DNA from: UBA1181 sp045600225
Lineage (GTDB): Bacteria > Bacteroidota > Bacteroidia > Bacteroidales > Paludibacteraceae
NCBI GenBank assembly: GCA_045600225.1
Contig: JAZRXL010000014.1
Coordinates: 1-64,000, forward strand
Length of the DNA stretch: 64,000 nt
Reading direction: 5' to 3'
In this document: positions 50,594 to 59,702 of the stretch, piece after piece
Numbering within the stretch: position 1 is the stretch's first letter
How the letters are laid out: each line of letters starts with the position of its first letter
Translations under genes and position numbers: made by a program
The notes under the pieces: generated by a model
The model's input: the letters and a program-made list of their open reading frames with translations, nothing else
Databases searched by the model: none
What the model was told of the DNA's origin: nothing

Positions 50594-51670
50594 ATGGACG
50601 AGGTTCGTAGAGCACAAGAGGATGCTATTGATTTGTTGAAAAGTTTGATAAATATGCCTTCTTATAGTAGGGAAGAGAAATCTGTGGCAGATCATTTACA
50701 AACATTTATTGCATCAAGAGGGTTTGAACCCCATAGGTTGCAGAATAATGTATGGGCGATTGCACCAGGATATGATCCAAACAAACCTACCTTAATGTTG
50801 AATTCACATTTGGATACTGTACATCCGACAGCTGGATGGACAAAGGAACCTCATCAGGCTACTTTGGAGGGTGAACGACTATTTGGGTTAGGAAGTAATG
50901 ATGCTGGTGCTTCTTTGGTATCTCTGCTACATGCTTTCGTTTTGTTGTCAAAGAAAAAACAACATTACAATTTGATATTTGCCGCTTCTTCTGAAGAGGA
51001 GGTTTCTGGTAAGAATGGAATGGAGTTGCTATTGACTGAATTGCCCCATTTGGATTTTGCAGTTGTGGGTGAGCCTACTGGTATGCAGATGGCCATTGCC
51101 GAAAAAGGCTTGATGGTGGTCGATTGCGTGGCAAAAGGCAAGTCCGGTCACGCTGCCCGAAACGAGGGCGTCAATGCAATTTACAAGGCATTGAAGGATA
51201 TCGATTGGATACAAAACACGCAGTTGCCCAAGGTTTCTCCTTCTTTGGGTCCTGTTAAGATGACAGTCACGATGGTTCACGCAGGTACGCAGCATAATGT
51301 TATTCCTGATGAGTGCTCTTTTGTGATTGATGTTCGTTCTAACGAGTGTTATTCAAATCAGGAGATATTCTCCATTTTGGATGTCAATTTGGAGTCGGAA
51401 ATAAAAGCGCGTTCTTATCGATTGACCTCTTCTGGTGTCTCAATCGATTTGCCGATTGTTAGAAGAGGTTTGGAGTTGGGAATGTCAACATTCGGTTCAC
51501 CAACCTTGTCTGATCAAGCCTTTTTGCATTTTCCAAGTTTAAAGATTGGTCCTGGTGATTCAGCTCGTTCTCATACGGCAGATGAGTACATCGATTTGGA
51601 CGAGATCCGCAATGCAATCACAACTTATGTCGCATTGTTGGATGGTATGACATTCGAAAAGTTTGTATAG
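50594..51670 (+). CDS. argE: M20 deacylase, probable N-acyl-ornithine/citrulline deacylase
   Basis: A 358-residue M20 zinc enzyme. Metal and catalytic motifs are in place: LMLNSHLDTV, GLGSNDAGAS, the catalytic glutamates in SSEEEVSGKNG, the metal ligand in VVGEPTGMQ, and the last histidine in DSARSHTADEY. The dimerisation domain (GKSGHAARNEGVNAIYKAL) is present. In Bacteroidetes this subgroup acts in arginine synthesis, removing the acetyl or succinyl group from the ornithine or citrulline intermediate. The arginine link is supported by its resemblance to ArgE-type enzymes and by a promoter similar to that of argH; exact acyl specificity is unknown. Confidence 0.8.
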   Translation: MDEVRRAQEDAIDLLKSLINMPSYSREEKSVADHLQTFIASRGFEPHRLQNNVWAIAPGYDPNKPTLMLNSHLDTVHPTAGWTKEPHQATLEGERLFGLGSNDAGASLVSLLHAFVLLSKKKQHYNLIFAASSEEEVSGKNGMELLLTELPHLDFAVVGEPTGMQMAIAEKGLMVVDCVAKGKSGHAARNEGVNAIYKALKDIDWIQNTQLPKVSPSLGPVKMTVTMVHAGTQHNVIPDECSFVIDVRSNECYSNQEIFSILDVNLESEIKARSYRLTSSGVSIDLPIVRRGLELGMSTFGSPTLSDQAFLHFPSLKIGPGDSARSHTADEYIDLDEIRNAITTYVALLDGMTFEKFV

Positions 51671-51674
51671 CAGT

Positions 51675-52325
51675 ATGGCAGAAAAGAAACAAAAGTTTTA
51701 TGTGGTTTGGGTGGGTAGAAAGCCTGGTATCTACTCGTCGTGGGACGAGTGTGTGGATCAGGTACATACTTTCCCAGGTGCAAAGTTTAAAGCTTTTGAG
51801 AAATATGAAGAGGCGGAGGCTGCATATGTTCGGGGATATGAAAACTTTATCTCGTCAGGTAAGACCCGACGAGTGTCAGATTTGTTGAGTTCTTGCATCA
51901 GTGATGTGCCTCACCTCAAACCAGAAATGGAGGCTATTGCAGTGGATGCCGCATGTAGTGGCAATCCTGGTAAGATGGAGTATCGAGGTGTCTATGTGAG
52001 AAGTGGACAGCAGCTGTTTCATGTTGGTCCGTATGAAAAAGGGACTAACAATGTGGGTGAGTTCTTAGCCATAGTGCATGGATTAGCCTTTCTGAAACAA
52101 AAGAAATCGAACCTGCCTATTTATTCAGATAGCGCAAATGCCATCTCGTGGGTGCAACAAAAGAAATGTAAAACGAAGTTGGAGCCTTCGGCGGAAAACA
52201 AGGTGCTGTTCGAGTTGATTCAGCGTGCTGAGAAGTGGTTGGCAGAAAATGAATACTCGAATATGATAATGAAATGGAATACTAAATTCTGGGGTGAGAT
52301 ACCTGCAGATTTTGGTAGAAAATAA
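51675..52325 (+). CDS. rnhA: ribonuclease H1 with viroplasmin domain
   Basis: A 216-residue enzyme that cuts RNA in RNA-DNA hybrids. The N-terminal viroplasmin-like hybrid-binding domain (residues 4-50) reads KFYVVWVGRKPGIYSSWDEC and FPGAKFKAFEKYEEAEAAY. The RNase HI domain follows with the catalytic carboxylates in AVDAACSGNPG, NVGEFLAIVHGL and YSDSANAISWV. ATG at 51675 is chosen over a TTG four codons earlier that overlaps the upstream stop. It lies five bases after the deacylase gene. Confidence 0.92.
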   Translation: MAEKKQKFYVVWVGRKPGIYSSWDECVDQVHTFPGAKFKAFEKYEEAEAAYVRGYENFISSGKTRRVSDLLSSCISDVPHLKPEMEAIAVDAACSGNPGKMEYRGVYVRSGQQLFHVGPYEKGTNNVGEFLAIVHGLAFLKQKKSNLPIYSDSANAISWVQQKKCKTKLEPSAENKVLFELIQRAEKWLAENEYSNMIMKWNTKFWGEIPADFGRK

Positions 52326-52337
52326 ATAAACGGGTGT

Positions 52338-53240
52338 ATGTCTATATTAGTTGAACATCTATTTAAAAGTTATGGCAAACAATTGGTTTTGAACGATATC
52401 AATTTTTCAATTGGTACGGGCGAGATTGTAGCCTTTTTGGGTAATAATGGTGCTGGAAAGTCCACTACAATGAAGATCATTACCGGGTATCTCTCTCCTG
52501 ATAGTGGGAATGTGGAGGTTTGTGGCATCAATGTGCAGAAGAACCCGCTGGAGTCCAATCGAAGGATTGGTTATTTGCCAGAACATAACCCTATTTATCC
52601 TGACATGTACGTTAAGGAGTATTTGATGTTTATTGCTGGCGTGTATAAGTTGGGTAAGGCATCGGAGGAGAGAGTAGACGAGATGATTGAAAAAACGGGA
52701 CTAACACGCGAATACAAGAAAAAGATTGGTATGCTTTCCAAGGGATATCGTCAACGTGTGGGATTGGCACAGGCCTTAATTCCTAACCCGGATGTGTTGA
52801 TATTGGATGAGCCGACTACAGGTTTGGATCCAAACCAGATTGTGGGAGTGCGTGATTTGATCAAGGAGGTGGGTAAGGAGAAGACGGTTATGCTTTCTAC
52901 TCATATTATGCAAGAGGTTTCTGCCATTTGCGATCGCGTTATTATCATTAATAAGGGAAAGGTGGCAGTGGATGACAAAGAGAGTATGGTAGTGTCAACT
53001 TCGGATGATTCATTGTCTATCTTTCTGGAGTTCTTGCAACCAACAGATGCCCAGTTCTTAAAAGATATACCAGGAGTCGATGAGATTACTCAAACAACGG
53101 CTTCTTCGTTTATTCTTTCTTGCCAAAACGATGTGCGTGAACAAATCTTCAATGCTTCGGTGGCGAATCATCGCGTTTTGTTGACTATGAAGCTACAAGA
53201 ACGCTCTATGGAAGAGGTGTTTAGAACGGTTACGAAATAA
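52338..53240 (+). CDS. gldA: ABC transporter ATPase, GldA-like
   Basis: A 300-residue ABC ATPase. Walker A is GNNGAGKST, the Q-loop region LPEHNPIYPDMYV, the signature LSKGYRQRVGLAQ, Walker B VLILDEP and the H-loop STHIM, all intact. The C-terminal 80 residues form the extra domain typical of GldA/CcmA-like exporters. In gliding flavobacteria GldA works with GldF and GldG; no gldFG genes are in the window, so the partner permease must lie elsewhere. In Bacteroidales the gene is kept without gliding, and its role there is unclear. Confidence 0.82.
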   Translation: MSILVEHLFKSYGKQLVLNDINFSIGTGEIVAFLGNNGAGKSTTMKIITGYLSPDSGNVEVCGINVQKNPLESNRRIGYLPEHNPIYPDMYVKEYLMFIAGVYKLGKASEERVDEMIEKTGLTREYKKKIGMLSKGYRQRVGLAQALIPNPDVLILDEPTTGLDPNQIVGVRDLIKEVGKEKTVMLSTHIMQEVSAICDRVIIINKGKVAVDDKESMVVSTSDDSLSIFLEFLQPTDAQFLKDIPGVDEITQTTASSFILSCQNDVREQIFNASVANHRVLLTMKLQERSMEEVFRTVTK

Positions 53241-53359
53241 AAAAATGAGAAAATAAAATCCTATGCCCTAATTTGGCACACTCTGGTTCTATATTTGCAA
53301 TATGAATTTACAAATATGGAGAATTTAACCCGGTGATGCAATTTAGGGACGAAAGTGAA

Positions 53360-53393
53360 AAGGAATGTTTCTGTCGACAACATTCCTTTTTTT
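53360..53393 (+). terminator. intrinsic terminator
   Basis: AAGGAATGTT (53360-53369), 9-base loop, AACATTCCTT (53379-53388) and a T-run. It is 120 bases after gldA. A TATATTTG element at 53290-53297 lies between them and may start a short RNA that ends here. Confidence 0.88.
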
Positions 53394-53484
53394 GTTCTGA
53401 TCTAATCTTACAAAATGCTTCTTTGTGAAATGAATTTTTTGTGCTTCTTTATGCTTTTTGTGTTTTGAAATGATATATTTTATG

Positions 53485-53492
53485 TATTTTTG
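53485..53492 (+). promoter_or_regulatory. -7 element of the hydrolase gene
   Basis: TATTTTTG, 28 bases before the ATG at 53520; TTTG at 53464-53467 could be the -33 element with a slightly short spacer. Confidence 0.5.
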
Positions 53493-53519
53493 CGCAAAAA
53501 TTTAATAACAATCAATTAT

Positions 53520-54842
53520 ATGAAAAAGAAACTTTTCATTGCATTGGCGATAGCCTTTGCTGGATTAAGCTCTTGTACGGATAAAGAAGTTTCGGAGATT
53601 CAAGGGCAAACAGATAGTAATGAGCCTACTTTCACCGTAATTAATGAGTCGCAGGTTACTGAACAGGAACTCTACGATATGACTGTTGGAGATATGAAGA
53701 AGAGTGTAGACTCTGATATCTTCGAGGGCGTAGATGGTGCATATAAGGAAGTGAACAATCGTCAGCTCTCAGAACAAGGTGCCAGCACAAAGGCTTTTGC
53801 TCCACTTTTGTATAATGTGGTACGCATCGAATACCAAACACTCGACCAAGATATGGTTCCGGTAAATGCGTCTGCTCTTATCGTATATCCTCTTTTGCGT
53901 AAGATGGATAAGGTGATGTTGATCAATCACGGTACTCAAATTGGATTTGCAATGGTTCCTACTCAATACACATCAGTTGAGGCTATTATGGCTGCTACAG
54001 GCGCTCTTTGCATCCTCCCTGATTACATTGGTCTTGGTTCTACCTCAAAGCATCCTGATTTGTACCTTAACCACGAGGTTCATGGTCGTACAAGTGTAGA
54101 TGCTCTTCTTGCACTTTTAGATTATGCTAAGGCAAAGAGACTTCCTCTTGAGAAGACCTACAAGTCATATATCGTAGGTTACTCACAAGGTGGATCAGTT
54201 TCTTTGGCATCTCTTCGTAGAGTTCAACAATTGGATGAGGCTACACAAAAACGAATCAATCTTGACAAAGTATATTGTGGTGATGGTCCATATGATCTTC
54301 GTCGTACATTCGAGACCTATTTGGAAGACTATGAGAATGGTAAGAAGTTAGGCCTTGGTTCTGTAATTCCACTTGTAATCAATAGTATGTTCAACAGTTA
54401 TCCTTCTGAGGTGACTGATATGAAATACGAAGATTTCTTTACAAAATGGGCTCTATCAACAGGTGTTCCACAAGCCATCAAGAACAACAAAGAGAATATA
54501 ATTGATATGATGTTGAAGTTTAATGGAAAGTCTCTTGGCGATATACTTAATATGGATTATATCACAGAGCATCCAGATCACTTGGCAAAACTTCTTGAAT
54601 TGATGGATCGTCAGAATCTATGTCACGGATGGCAACCAGAGTATAAGTTGAAGCTTCTTCATGGTAATCCGGATGGTGTTGTTCCGTTCTCTAATTTCGA
54701 AGAGGCTGTAGAAGGTCTTAGCAATAAGAATGTAGAGACAAAGGTTCTTAACAACAATTCAATATTACTTACAGAACCGCTTCTTCAACATATCTATGGA
54801 ATGACAGTGATGTTGGAGGAAATTCTTTCAGGAAGGTTCTAA
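53520..54842 (+). CDS. alpha/beta-hydrolase lipoprotein (secretory-lipase-like)
   Basis: A 440-residue lipoprotein: signal MKKKLFIALAIAFAGLSSC with Cys19. The mature protein has an alpha/beta-hydrolase fold. NHGTQIGFA forms the oxyanion region, IVGYSQGGS holds the nucleophile Ser222, LLHGNPDGVVPFSNFEEA the acid residue, and LLQHIYGM near the C-terminus the likely histidine. It most resembles bacterial members of the secretory lipase/acyl esterase group. Expected to act on esters at the cell surface or in the periplasm. An upstream TTG frame start at 53490 overlaps the promoter and is rejected. A strong terminator follows. Confidence 0.8.
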   Translation: MKKKLFIALAIAFAGLSSCTDKEVSEIQGQTDSNEPTFTVINESQVTEQELYDMTVGDMKKSVDSDIFEGVDGAYKEVNNRQLSEQGASTKAFAPLLYNVVRIEYQTLDQDMVPVNASALIVYPLLRKMDKVMLINHGTQIGFAMVPTQYTSVEAIMAATGALCILPDYIGLGSTSKHPDLYLNHEVHGRTSVDALLALLDYAKAKRLPLEKTYKSYIVGYSQGGSVSLASLRRVQQLDEATQKRINLDKVYCGDGPYDLRRTFETYLEDYENGKKLGLGSVIPLVINSMFNSYPSEVTDMKYEDFFTKWALSTGVPQAIKNNKENIIDMMLKFNGKSLGDILNMDYITEHPDHLAKLLELMDRQNLCHGWQPEYKLKLLHGNPDGVVPFSNFEEAVEGLSNKNVETKVLNNNSILLTEPLLQHIYGMTVMLEEILSGRF

Positions 54843-54873
54843 AAAAAAATCGGGGTTAGAGATCGATTATAAC

Positions 54874-54910
54874 AAAGCGTGACGGACAGTTACTGTTCGC
54901 CACGCTTTTT
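54874..54910 (+). terminator. intrinsic terminator
   Basis: Long stem AAAGCGTGACGGACAGT paired with ACTGTTCGCCACGCTTT (two mismatches, 1-base centre) and a T-run. Confidence 0.88.
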
Positions 54911-55021
54911 GTTTTTCAGTTTTTCACTGATTTGCAAAACTTATTCGCCCCTTTCCTATTTTTTTGGAAAGTCTCGAAAAATTGAAAATTTGGATACTCA
55001 TCTTTATAACTCTGCAGAATC

Positions 55022-55876
55022 TTATTTAACCTCGTAACTTACAAATGCAAATTGTTTGCTGTCGGGCGACCATGAATTTACATTGATGGTTCCTTGTCCT
55101 CCGAATAACTCTACTATTGTCTTTGGTTTACCACCCTCGGCTGGCATCATTCGCAGAACCACATTTTTATTTGGCAGGTGTTCGTCTGGTTTCAAGTCGC
55201 CTTTGTGGTAGGCGATGTAAACCACTTGCTTTCCATCTGGTGATACATGCGCAAACCATGAGTTGAGGTCTTCGTCGAAAGTCATTTGTGTTTGCTCGCT
55301 TCCGTCTCTTCTCATTCTCCATATTTGCATAAGTCCTGTCTTAACCCAGTTAAACCAGATGTATTCTCCACACGGGCTGTATTCGGGTCCGTCGCTCAAT
55401 CCGTCTTCTCCCTTTGTGTGTGCAACTTCAATGCCTGTACTTAGATCCATTGTGTGAACTACGTGCGCATCACCACGGAAGGCGCAGTATGCCATCTCTT
55501 TCATGTTGGGACTCCATCCGTGAAGATAACTTGGTCCGTTAGGTGTCACGCATTTAGCTTCTCCACCTTCGAAAGGTAGTATGTAAATTCTAGAATTACC
55601 ATCCTCTGCGGTGTGATGACTAACTGCGATCTGCTTTCCGTTGGAAGAGATGACATGGTCGTTGTTGCATTTTTGCGCAATGCCAGACTCTATGAGTTGA
55701 GGCTCTCCCTCTCCTGTTGCTGGTAGTTTGTATAGTCTTCCGTTTGAGTTGAATACCAACCATTTCCCGTCGGGCGACCAGTTGGGAGCCTCGATTAGAT
55801 AGGGGAATGACTTAATCATCTTTCGAGAACCATCGGTTACATCGAAAATCTCCAAATTACTAATTGTCTTTTCCAT
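55022..55876 (-). CDS. TolB-like beta-propeller protein
   Basis: A 284-residue protein built from PD40/WD40-like blades, each with a 'WSPDGKWLVFNSNG' type motif: PNWSPDGKWLVFNS, VISSNGKQIAVSHH, HGWSPNMKEMAYCA, PEYSPCGEYIWFNW, AHVSPDGKQVVYIA and NSWSPDSKQFAFVS. That makes six blades, a full small propeller. There is no signal peptide, so it is apparently cytoplasmic, unlike TolB. Probably protein- or ligand-binding; related propellers occur with prolyl oligopeptidases and sugar lyases. No operon partner is seen; helD lies upstream on the same strand. Confidence 0.85.
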   Translation of the reverse strand: MEKTISNLEIFDVTDGSRKMIKSFPYLIEAPNWSPDGKWLVFNSNGRLYKLPATGEGEPQLIESGIAQKCNNDHVISSNGKQIAVSHHTAEDGNSRIYILPFEGGEAKCVTPNGPSYLHGWSPNMKEMAYCAFRGDAHVVHTMDLSTGIEVAHTKGEDGLSDGPEYSPCGEYIWFNWVKTGLMQIWRMRRDGSEQTQMTFDEDLNSWFAHVSPDGKQVVYIAYHKGDLKPDEHLPNKNVVLRMMPAEGGKPKTIVELFGGQGTINVNSWSPDSKQFAFVSYEVK

Positions 55877-55908
55877 TGTGAAACATTTATCTTTTATGAA
55901 TTATTAAT

Positions 55909-57972
55909 TTATGACTTAATAATGGCACTGAACTTCTTTGTTGCCGTCAGTGTTAACTTATGCATTGCACGGGTACATGCGATGTAGAGCATGCTTCTGT
56001 CCATCTCGTTGGCATACTCTTTCTCTGTAACAAAAGGAACCAACACCTCATCAAACTCCAAACCTTTTGCTGTATGGGCTGTCGTTACGATAATTCCGTT
56101 GGAGAATGCGGCACTCTCGCTGGATAGTAGACAGACCTGGTCGGTCCGCTCTGATAGTTGGGCATGTAGTTGTTCTGCTATTTTCTCTGTCTTGCAGATG
56201 ATGCCTAACGAATTGTTTCCTCCTTCGCATTCTTTTACGTATTGATGGATATAATCCATCTCCTCTTGTGGCGTTTTGAAGAGTAATGTTTGGGGCTCCT
56301 CTCCGTGTCGCTCGATGGCAATCAAGTCGGGACTTTGAGATATCTTTTGTGCAAAATTGGTAATCTCGAAAGAGGAACGGTAACTTTTACAAAGTTTCAT
56401 CACCTCGGAACCTGAAAGCACCTTCTGTATCTCCATGTAGTTAGTCGAACTATATGGATTGACCGATTGCAATGCATCACCTAGGATGGTTTTATTACAA
56501 GTAAATAGCAAAGAGAGAACCTTGTATTGAATAGGGGTGTAGTCTTGCATTTCATCCACCAAAAGATGCTTTACGGGACTCTTCTCTTTGATTCCCTCCA
56601 TTTTCAATTTTAGGTAAAGTAGTGGTGCCACATCCGCATATTCAAGTTGCCTGTTTTTTCCTCGCTTGAATAGTTCTGGTTTGCCTAACCACTCGTAGAA
56701 TGATTGGTAGAGGGCAATGTCGTTGTTGCCAGAGAACATCTTTTTAACCTCTGCCTTGATGTTGTTCTTGTCGGCTGTGGATAGCTCGATGTGCGGAGCC
56801 GCTATTTGTAACTCTCTGATGATGTCTTTGGCAATAGGTTCGAATCGGCTACGCATCGGTATGCGGTGGTAGGCCTTAAAACGCTCCTCAATGTACTCTT
56901 TTGGAACAGGAATGCGTCCTACTTTCAGGTCGACAGGTTGGAAACAAGTGTTCTCTACATGAAGGAAGAACTTGTCCATCTTGTCAATGAAATCCACAGA
57001 CGACTTAAATCTTATGCGCTCTATGTAGTTTTCGTCGCGCTTCTCAAGCACTTCTGTTACTTGATCGAAGAAGGTTTGAAACTTATACTTCTCATTGAGT
57101 TGCTTGTTCATCAACTCTTCGAAGCCGCACTCTTCTATAGTCTCCTCGCCCAATTCGGGTAGGACATTGGATATGTAGTCTGCAAAAACCTTGTTAGGGG
57201 AGATGATGAGTATGTCTTTGGAAGTGATCTCGCCCTTGAATCTATACAATATATATGCCACACGGTGAAGGGCTATGGATGTTTTCCCTGAACCAGCCAC
57301 TCCTTGTATGATCAAGGTCTTGGCCTCCTCGTTACGAATAATCTGGTTTTGCTCTCGCTGAATGGTGGCAACGATGTTTTTCATTCGTTCGTCGGAGGTG
57401 CTGCTCAACTCCTTTTGTAGGATATCGTCTTGTATGTTGATGGAACTCTCGAGCATAAACTCCATCACGGAGCGTCTAATCCTATATTGACGTTTTAGAA
57501 GAATGGAACCTTTTACAATGCCTAGTGGAGATTCATATTGAGCATCGCCCGTTTCGTAGTCGTAAAACATTGTAGATATGGGTGCGCGCCAGTCGTGTAT
57601 CACATTCTCGTTCTTCTCCGCATCGAAATAGGAGTGGATGCCTACATATATAGGTAGGGCACTCTTTTGACTTTTCTCTTGGAAATCAATGCGACCGAAA
57701 TAGGGGATTTCGATCATTTTGCGAATTCTTTTCTTTCGTTCAATAATGGCTTCGCTTGACAATACGGCTTGCGTAACATTATGACGAACGGCGCTCTTTT
57801 CTGCGCGATCCAGTTCGGATTGGTTCTCCCACAAGTGATTTTTGTATTCGCGAAGGTCTTTAACATTATTGTTAATCACCTCATCCAACTTGGTGATGAT
57901 CTTTTCCAGCCTCTGGATGACACCTTTCATATAGGCGACTTCCTCTTTCTCTGTTTTATTGAAAATAGACAT
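55909..57972 (-). CDS. helD: HelD-type superfamily I helicase (RNA polymerase recycling)
   Basis: A 687-residue UvrD/HelD-like ATPase. The N-terminal 110 residues form a coiled coil that in HelD enters the RNA polymerase channel. The family core YVGIHSYFDAEKNENVIHDW followed by RAPIS precedes Walker A GVAGSGKTS. Walker B/motif II is LLVDEMQDYTP, and motifs GDALQSV, CKSYRSS and TTAHTAKGLEFDEV follow. HelD releases stalled polymerase from DNA. I prefer ATG at 57972 (MSIFNKTEKEEV) to the frame start 12 codons upstream, which adds AT-rich leader-like sequence. Confidence 0.88.
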   Translation of the reverse strand: MSIFNKTEKEEVAYMKGVIQRLEKIITKLDEVINNNVKDLREYKNHLWENQSELDRAEKSAVRHNVTQAVLSSEAIIERKKRIRKMIEIPYFGRIDFQEKSQKSALPIYVGIHSYFDAEKNENVIHDWRAPISTMFYDYETGDAQYESPLGIVKGSILLKRQYRIRRSVMEFMLESSINIQDDILQKELSSTSDERMKNIVATIQREQNQIIRNEEAKTLIIQGVAGSGKTSIALHRVAYILYRFKGEITSKDILIISPNKVFADYISNVLPELGEETIEECGFEELMNKQLNEKYKFQTFFDQVTEVLEKRDENYIERIRFKSSVDFIDKMDKFFLHVENTCFQPVDLKVGRIPVPKEYIEERFKAYHRIPMRSRFEPIAKDIIRELQIAAPHIELSTADKNNIKAEVKKMFSGNNDIALYQSFYEWLGKPELFKRGKNRQLEYADVAPLLYLKLKMEGIKEKSPVKHLLVDEMQDYTPIQYKVLSLLFTCNKTILGDALQSVNPYSSTNYMEIQKVLSGSEVMKLCKSYRSSFEITNFAQKISQSPDLIAIERHGEEPQTLLFKTPQEEMDYIHQYVKECEGGNNSLGIICKTEKIAEQLHAQLSERTDQVCLLSSESAAFSNGIIVTTAHTAKGLEFDEVLVPFVTEKEYANEMDRSMLYIACTRAMHKLTLTATKKFSAIIKS

Positions 57973-58073
57973 GGATATATTAATTAAGAATTCTGTTAAT
58001 GTCATCATTTATATATACAAAGTTAGGGAAAACTTATAATTTTGCAATTAGATCATTTGAACAAATTTGAATT

Positions 58074-58556
58074 ATGGCACAGAAAATACAAAAGACAAAC
58101 GCTGCTCGTTTGTTAGATGGTAAGAAGATACCTTATGAGTTGGTTCCATACGAAGTGGATGAGAACGATCTTAGTGCGGTGCATGTGGCTGCTCAATTGA
58201 ACGAGCCTATTGAGTTGGTCTTTAAGACCTTGGTACTTCGTGGGGATAAAACTGGTGTCTTTGTATGTGTAATTCCTGGAGCGGAGGAGGTGGATTTGAA
58301 GAAAGCAGCCAAAGCCTCTGGTAATAAAAATTGTGCTATGGTTCCTATGAAAGACTTGTTGGGACTAACAGGCTATATCCGAGGCGGATGCTCTCCATTG
58401 GGAATGAAGAAACCTTATCCGACCTATATTCATGAGACCTCTACACAGTATGAATTTATTTATATCAGTGCAGGTCAACGTGGATTGCAGATTAAAATGG
58501 ACCCCAATCAGTTGATCGATTTGTGTGGTATTGAAGTGACAGACTTGATTATATGA
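58074..58556 (+). CDS. ybaK: Cys-tRNA(Pro) deacylase YbaK
   Basis: A 160-residue editing enzyme that hydrolyses Cys-tRNA mischarged on tRNA-Pro. YbaK-family landmarks are KTNAARLLDGKKIPYELVPY, VFKTLVLRGDK (with the conserved lysine), AEEVDLKKAAKASG, TGYIRGGCSPLGMKK (the GxxSP substrate loop, here GGCSPLG) and ISAGQRGLQI. The length is normal. It is divergent from helD and has its own start region. Confidence 0.95.
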   Translation: MAQKIQKTNAARLLDGKKIPYELVPYEVDENDLSAVHVAAQLNEPIELVFKTLVLRGDKTGVFVCVIPGAEEVDLKKAAKASGNKNCAMVPMKDLLGLTGYIRGGCSPLGMKKPYPTYIHETSTQYEFIYISAGQRGLQIKMDPNQLIDLCGIEVTDLII

Positions 58557-58679
58557 TTTAAAGTATTGATATCTGCTAAAAACTTTTCTATAACTTACCA
58601 CTGATTATCAGTGAGGTTGGTTGGGTTAACCTATTTATGATAATGCCCCATCTTGTTTCTTGAGGCAAAGGATGCAAAA

Positions 58680-58716
58680 AAAACGCAACTTGTAAATGAA
58701 TTACGAGTTGCGTTTT
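58680..58716. terminator. intrinsic terminator, mainly for the minus strand
   Basis: AACGCAACTTGTAA pairs with TTACGAGTTGCGTT, flanked by A's on the left (T-run for minus-strand transcripts) and T's on the right. Lies between ybaK and the convergent glsB. Confidence 0.85.
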
Positions 58717-58734
58717 CCCGTCTGTTAGTCCGGC

Positions 58735-59700
58735 TTATCGTAAGCAGCTTCCCTGAGGTTCGCTGATTTCTCTGTCGGTTAAGAAGGATTGTATGTGTCT
58801 TAATTTCTTTTGTTCGAAAATTTCTTCGATTGTAATCATCAAACCTGTTTCTATCACATCTCCAAACTCGTCGTTGATGCACGATCCGAATATTTTAAGT
58901 GTAGGCGAAAGAGACATATATGCATTGATAAGCGGAGGTATGTTGTTCCCTCTTTGCTTTACAAAACTCTTTAGTAGGGTATAGTCTTCCTTGAAATCAG
59001 AACCAGTAAGAACGGGCTTCATCTTCTCTACAGCCTCTTCTATTGAGATAGGAATGTGTGGGAAAACTAGTTTCTCTTTGTCTTCGAAGTACTTACGCAT
59101 AAATGCAAATATGCAGTTGCGCGATTCCTGATCGAACGATGGGTAGATGGTAGCTTTCCCGAAAAAATATTTCGTGTTAGGAATTGTAAGGGTTAGTGCA
59201 CCGAGTCCATCCCATAGGTTGTCTAGCGCGAAAAGACTCTTCGCTCCCATTTTAGAAGATTGGTATTCTGGACGAACGAACGACCTTCCCAATTCGATGG
59301 TGTAAGGAAGATACTCTTTGATGAATTTCTCCGAGTAGCCAAATAAGTGGGAAGAGGTGATTCTAGGCTGACCTTTATCATCGAGGTCTACCTCGCAACC
59401 ATGAAGGTAGCGGTATCCGCCAATAATTTCCTTTTCTTCTGGATTCCAGACGATTAACTGATGGTAAGGCTTCTCCATTGTGTCATACTCGTCAATGTCG
59501 CAATCGACTCCGGCGCCACCGCCAGCAGCCCTGAAGGCCACCTCTCTTAATCTTCCTATTTCGCGAAGTGTGTTAGGTGCATTCTTGTGATTGACGATAT
59601 ATATTTCGTTACCAGCCTTGTTGGTGTTCCGTAGAAACACATCACGGGTCAACTCGGCTTCTATCAATTCTGTCTTTATTGGGTCTATAATCTTTTCCAT
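58735..59700 (-). CDS. glsB: glycine-lipid N-acyltransferase GlsB-like (OlsB family)
   Basis: A 321-residue GNAT-related acyltransferase of the hemolysin/OlsB type. Landmarks are LREVAFRAAGGGAGVDCDIDEYD, KEIIGGYRYLHG, YTIELGRSFVRPEYQ and LWDGLGALT. In Bacteroides GlsB attaches a beta-hydroxy fatty acyl chain to glycine, the first step of glycine-lipid (commendamide-related) synthesis. The neighbouring acyltransferase 2 bases upstream matches GlsA, which supports this assignment over an ornithine lipid role. Terminator downstream. Confidence 0.87.
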   Translation of the reverse strand: MEKIIDPIKTELIEAELTRDVFLRNTNKAGNEIYIVNHKNAPNTLREIGRLREVAFRAAGGGAGVDCDIDEYDTMEKPYHQLIVWNPEEKEIIGGYRYLHGCEVDLDDKGQPRITSSHLFGYSEKFIKEYLPYTIELGRSFVRPEYQSSKMGAKSLFALDNLWDGLGALTLTIPNTKYFFGKATIYPSFDQESRNCIFAFMRKYFEDKEKLVFPHIPISIEEAVEKMKPVLTGSDFKEDYTLLKSFVKQRGNNIPPLINAYMSLSPTLKIFGSCINDEFGDVIETGLMITIEEIFEQKKLRHIQSFLTDREISEPQGSCLR

Positions 59701-59702
59701 AC

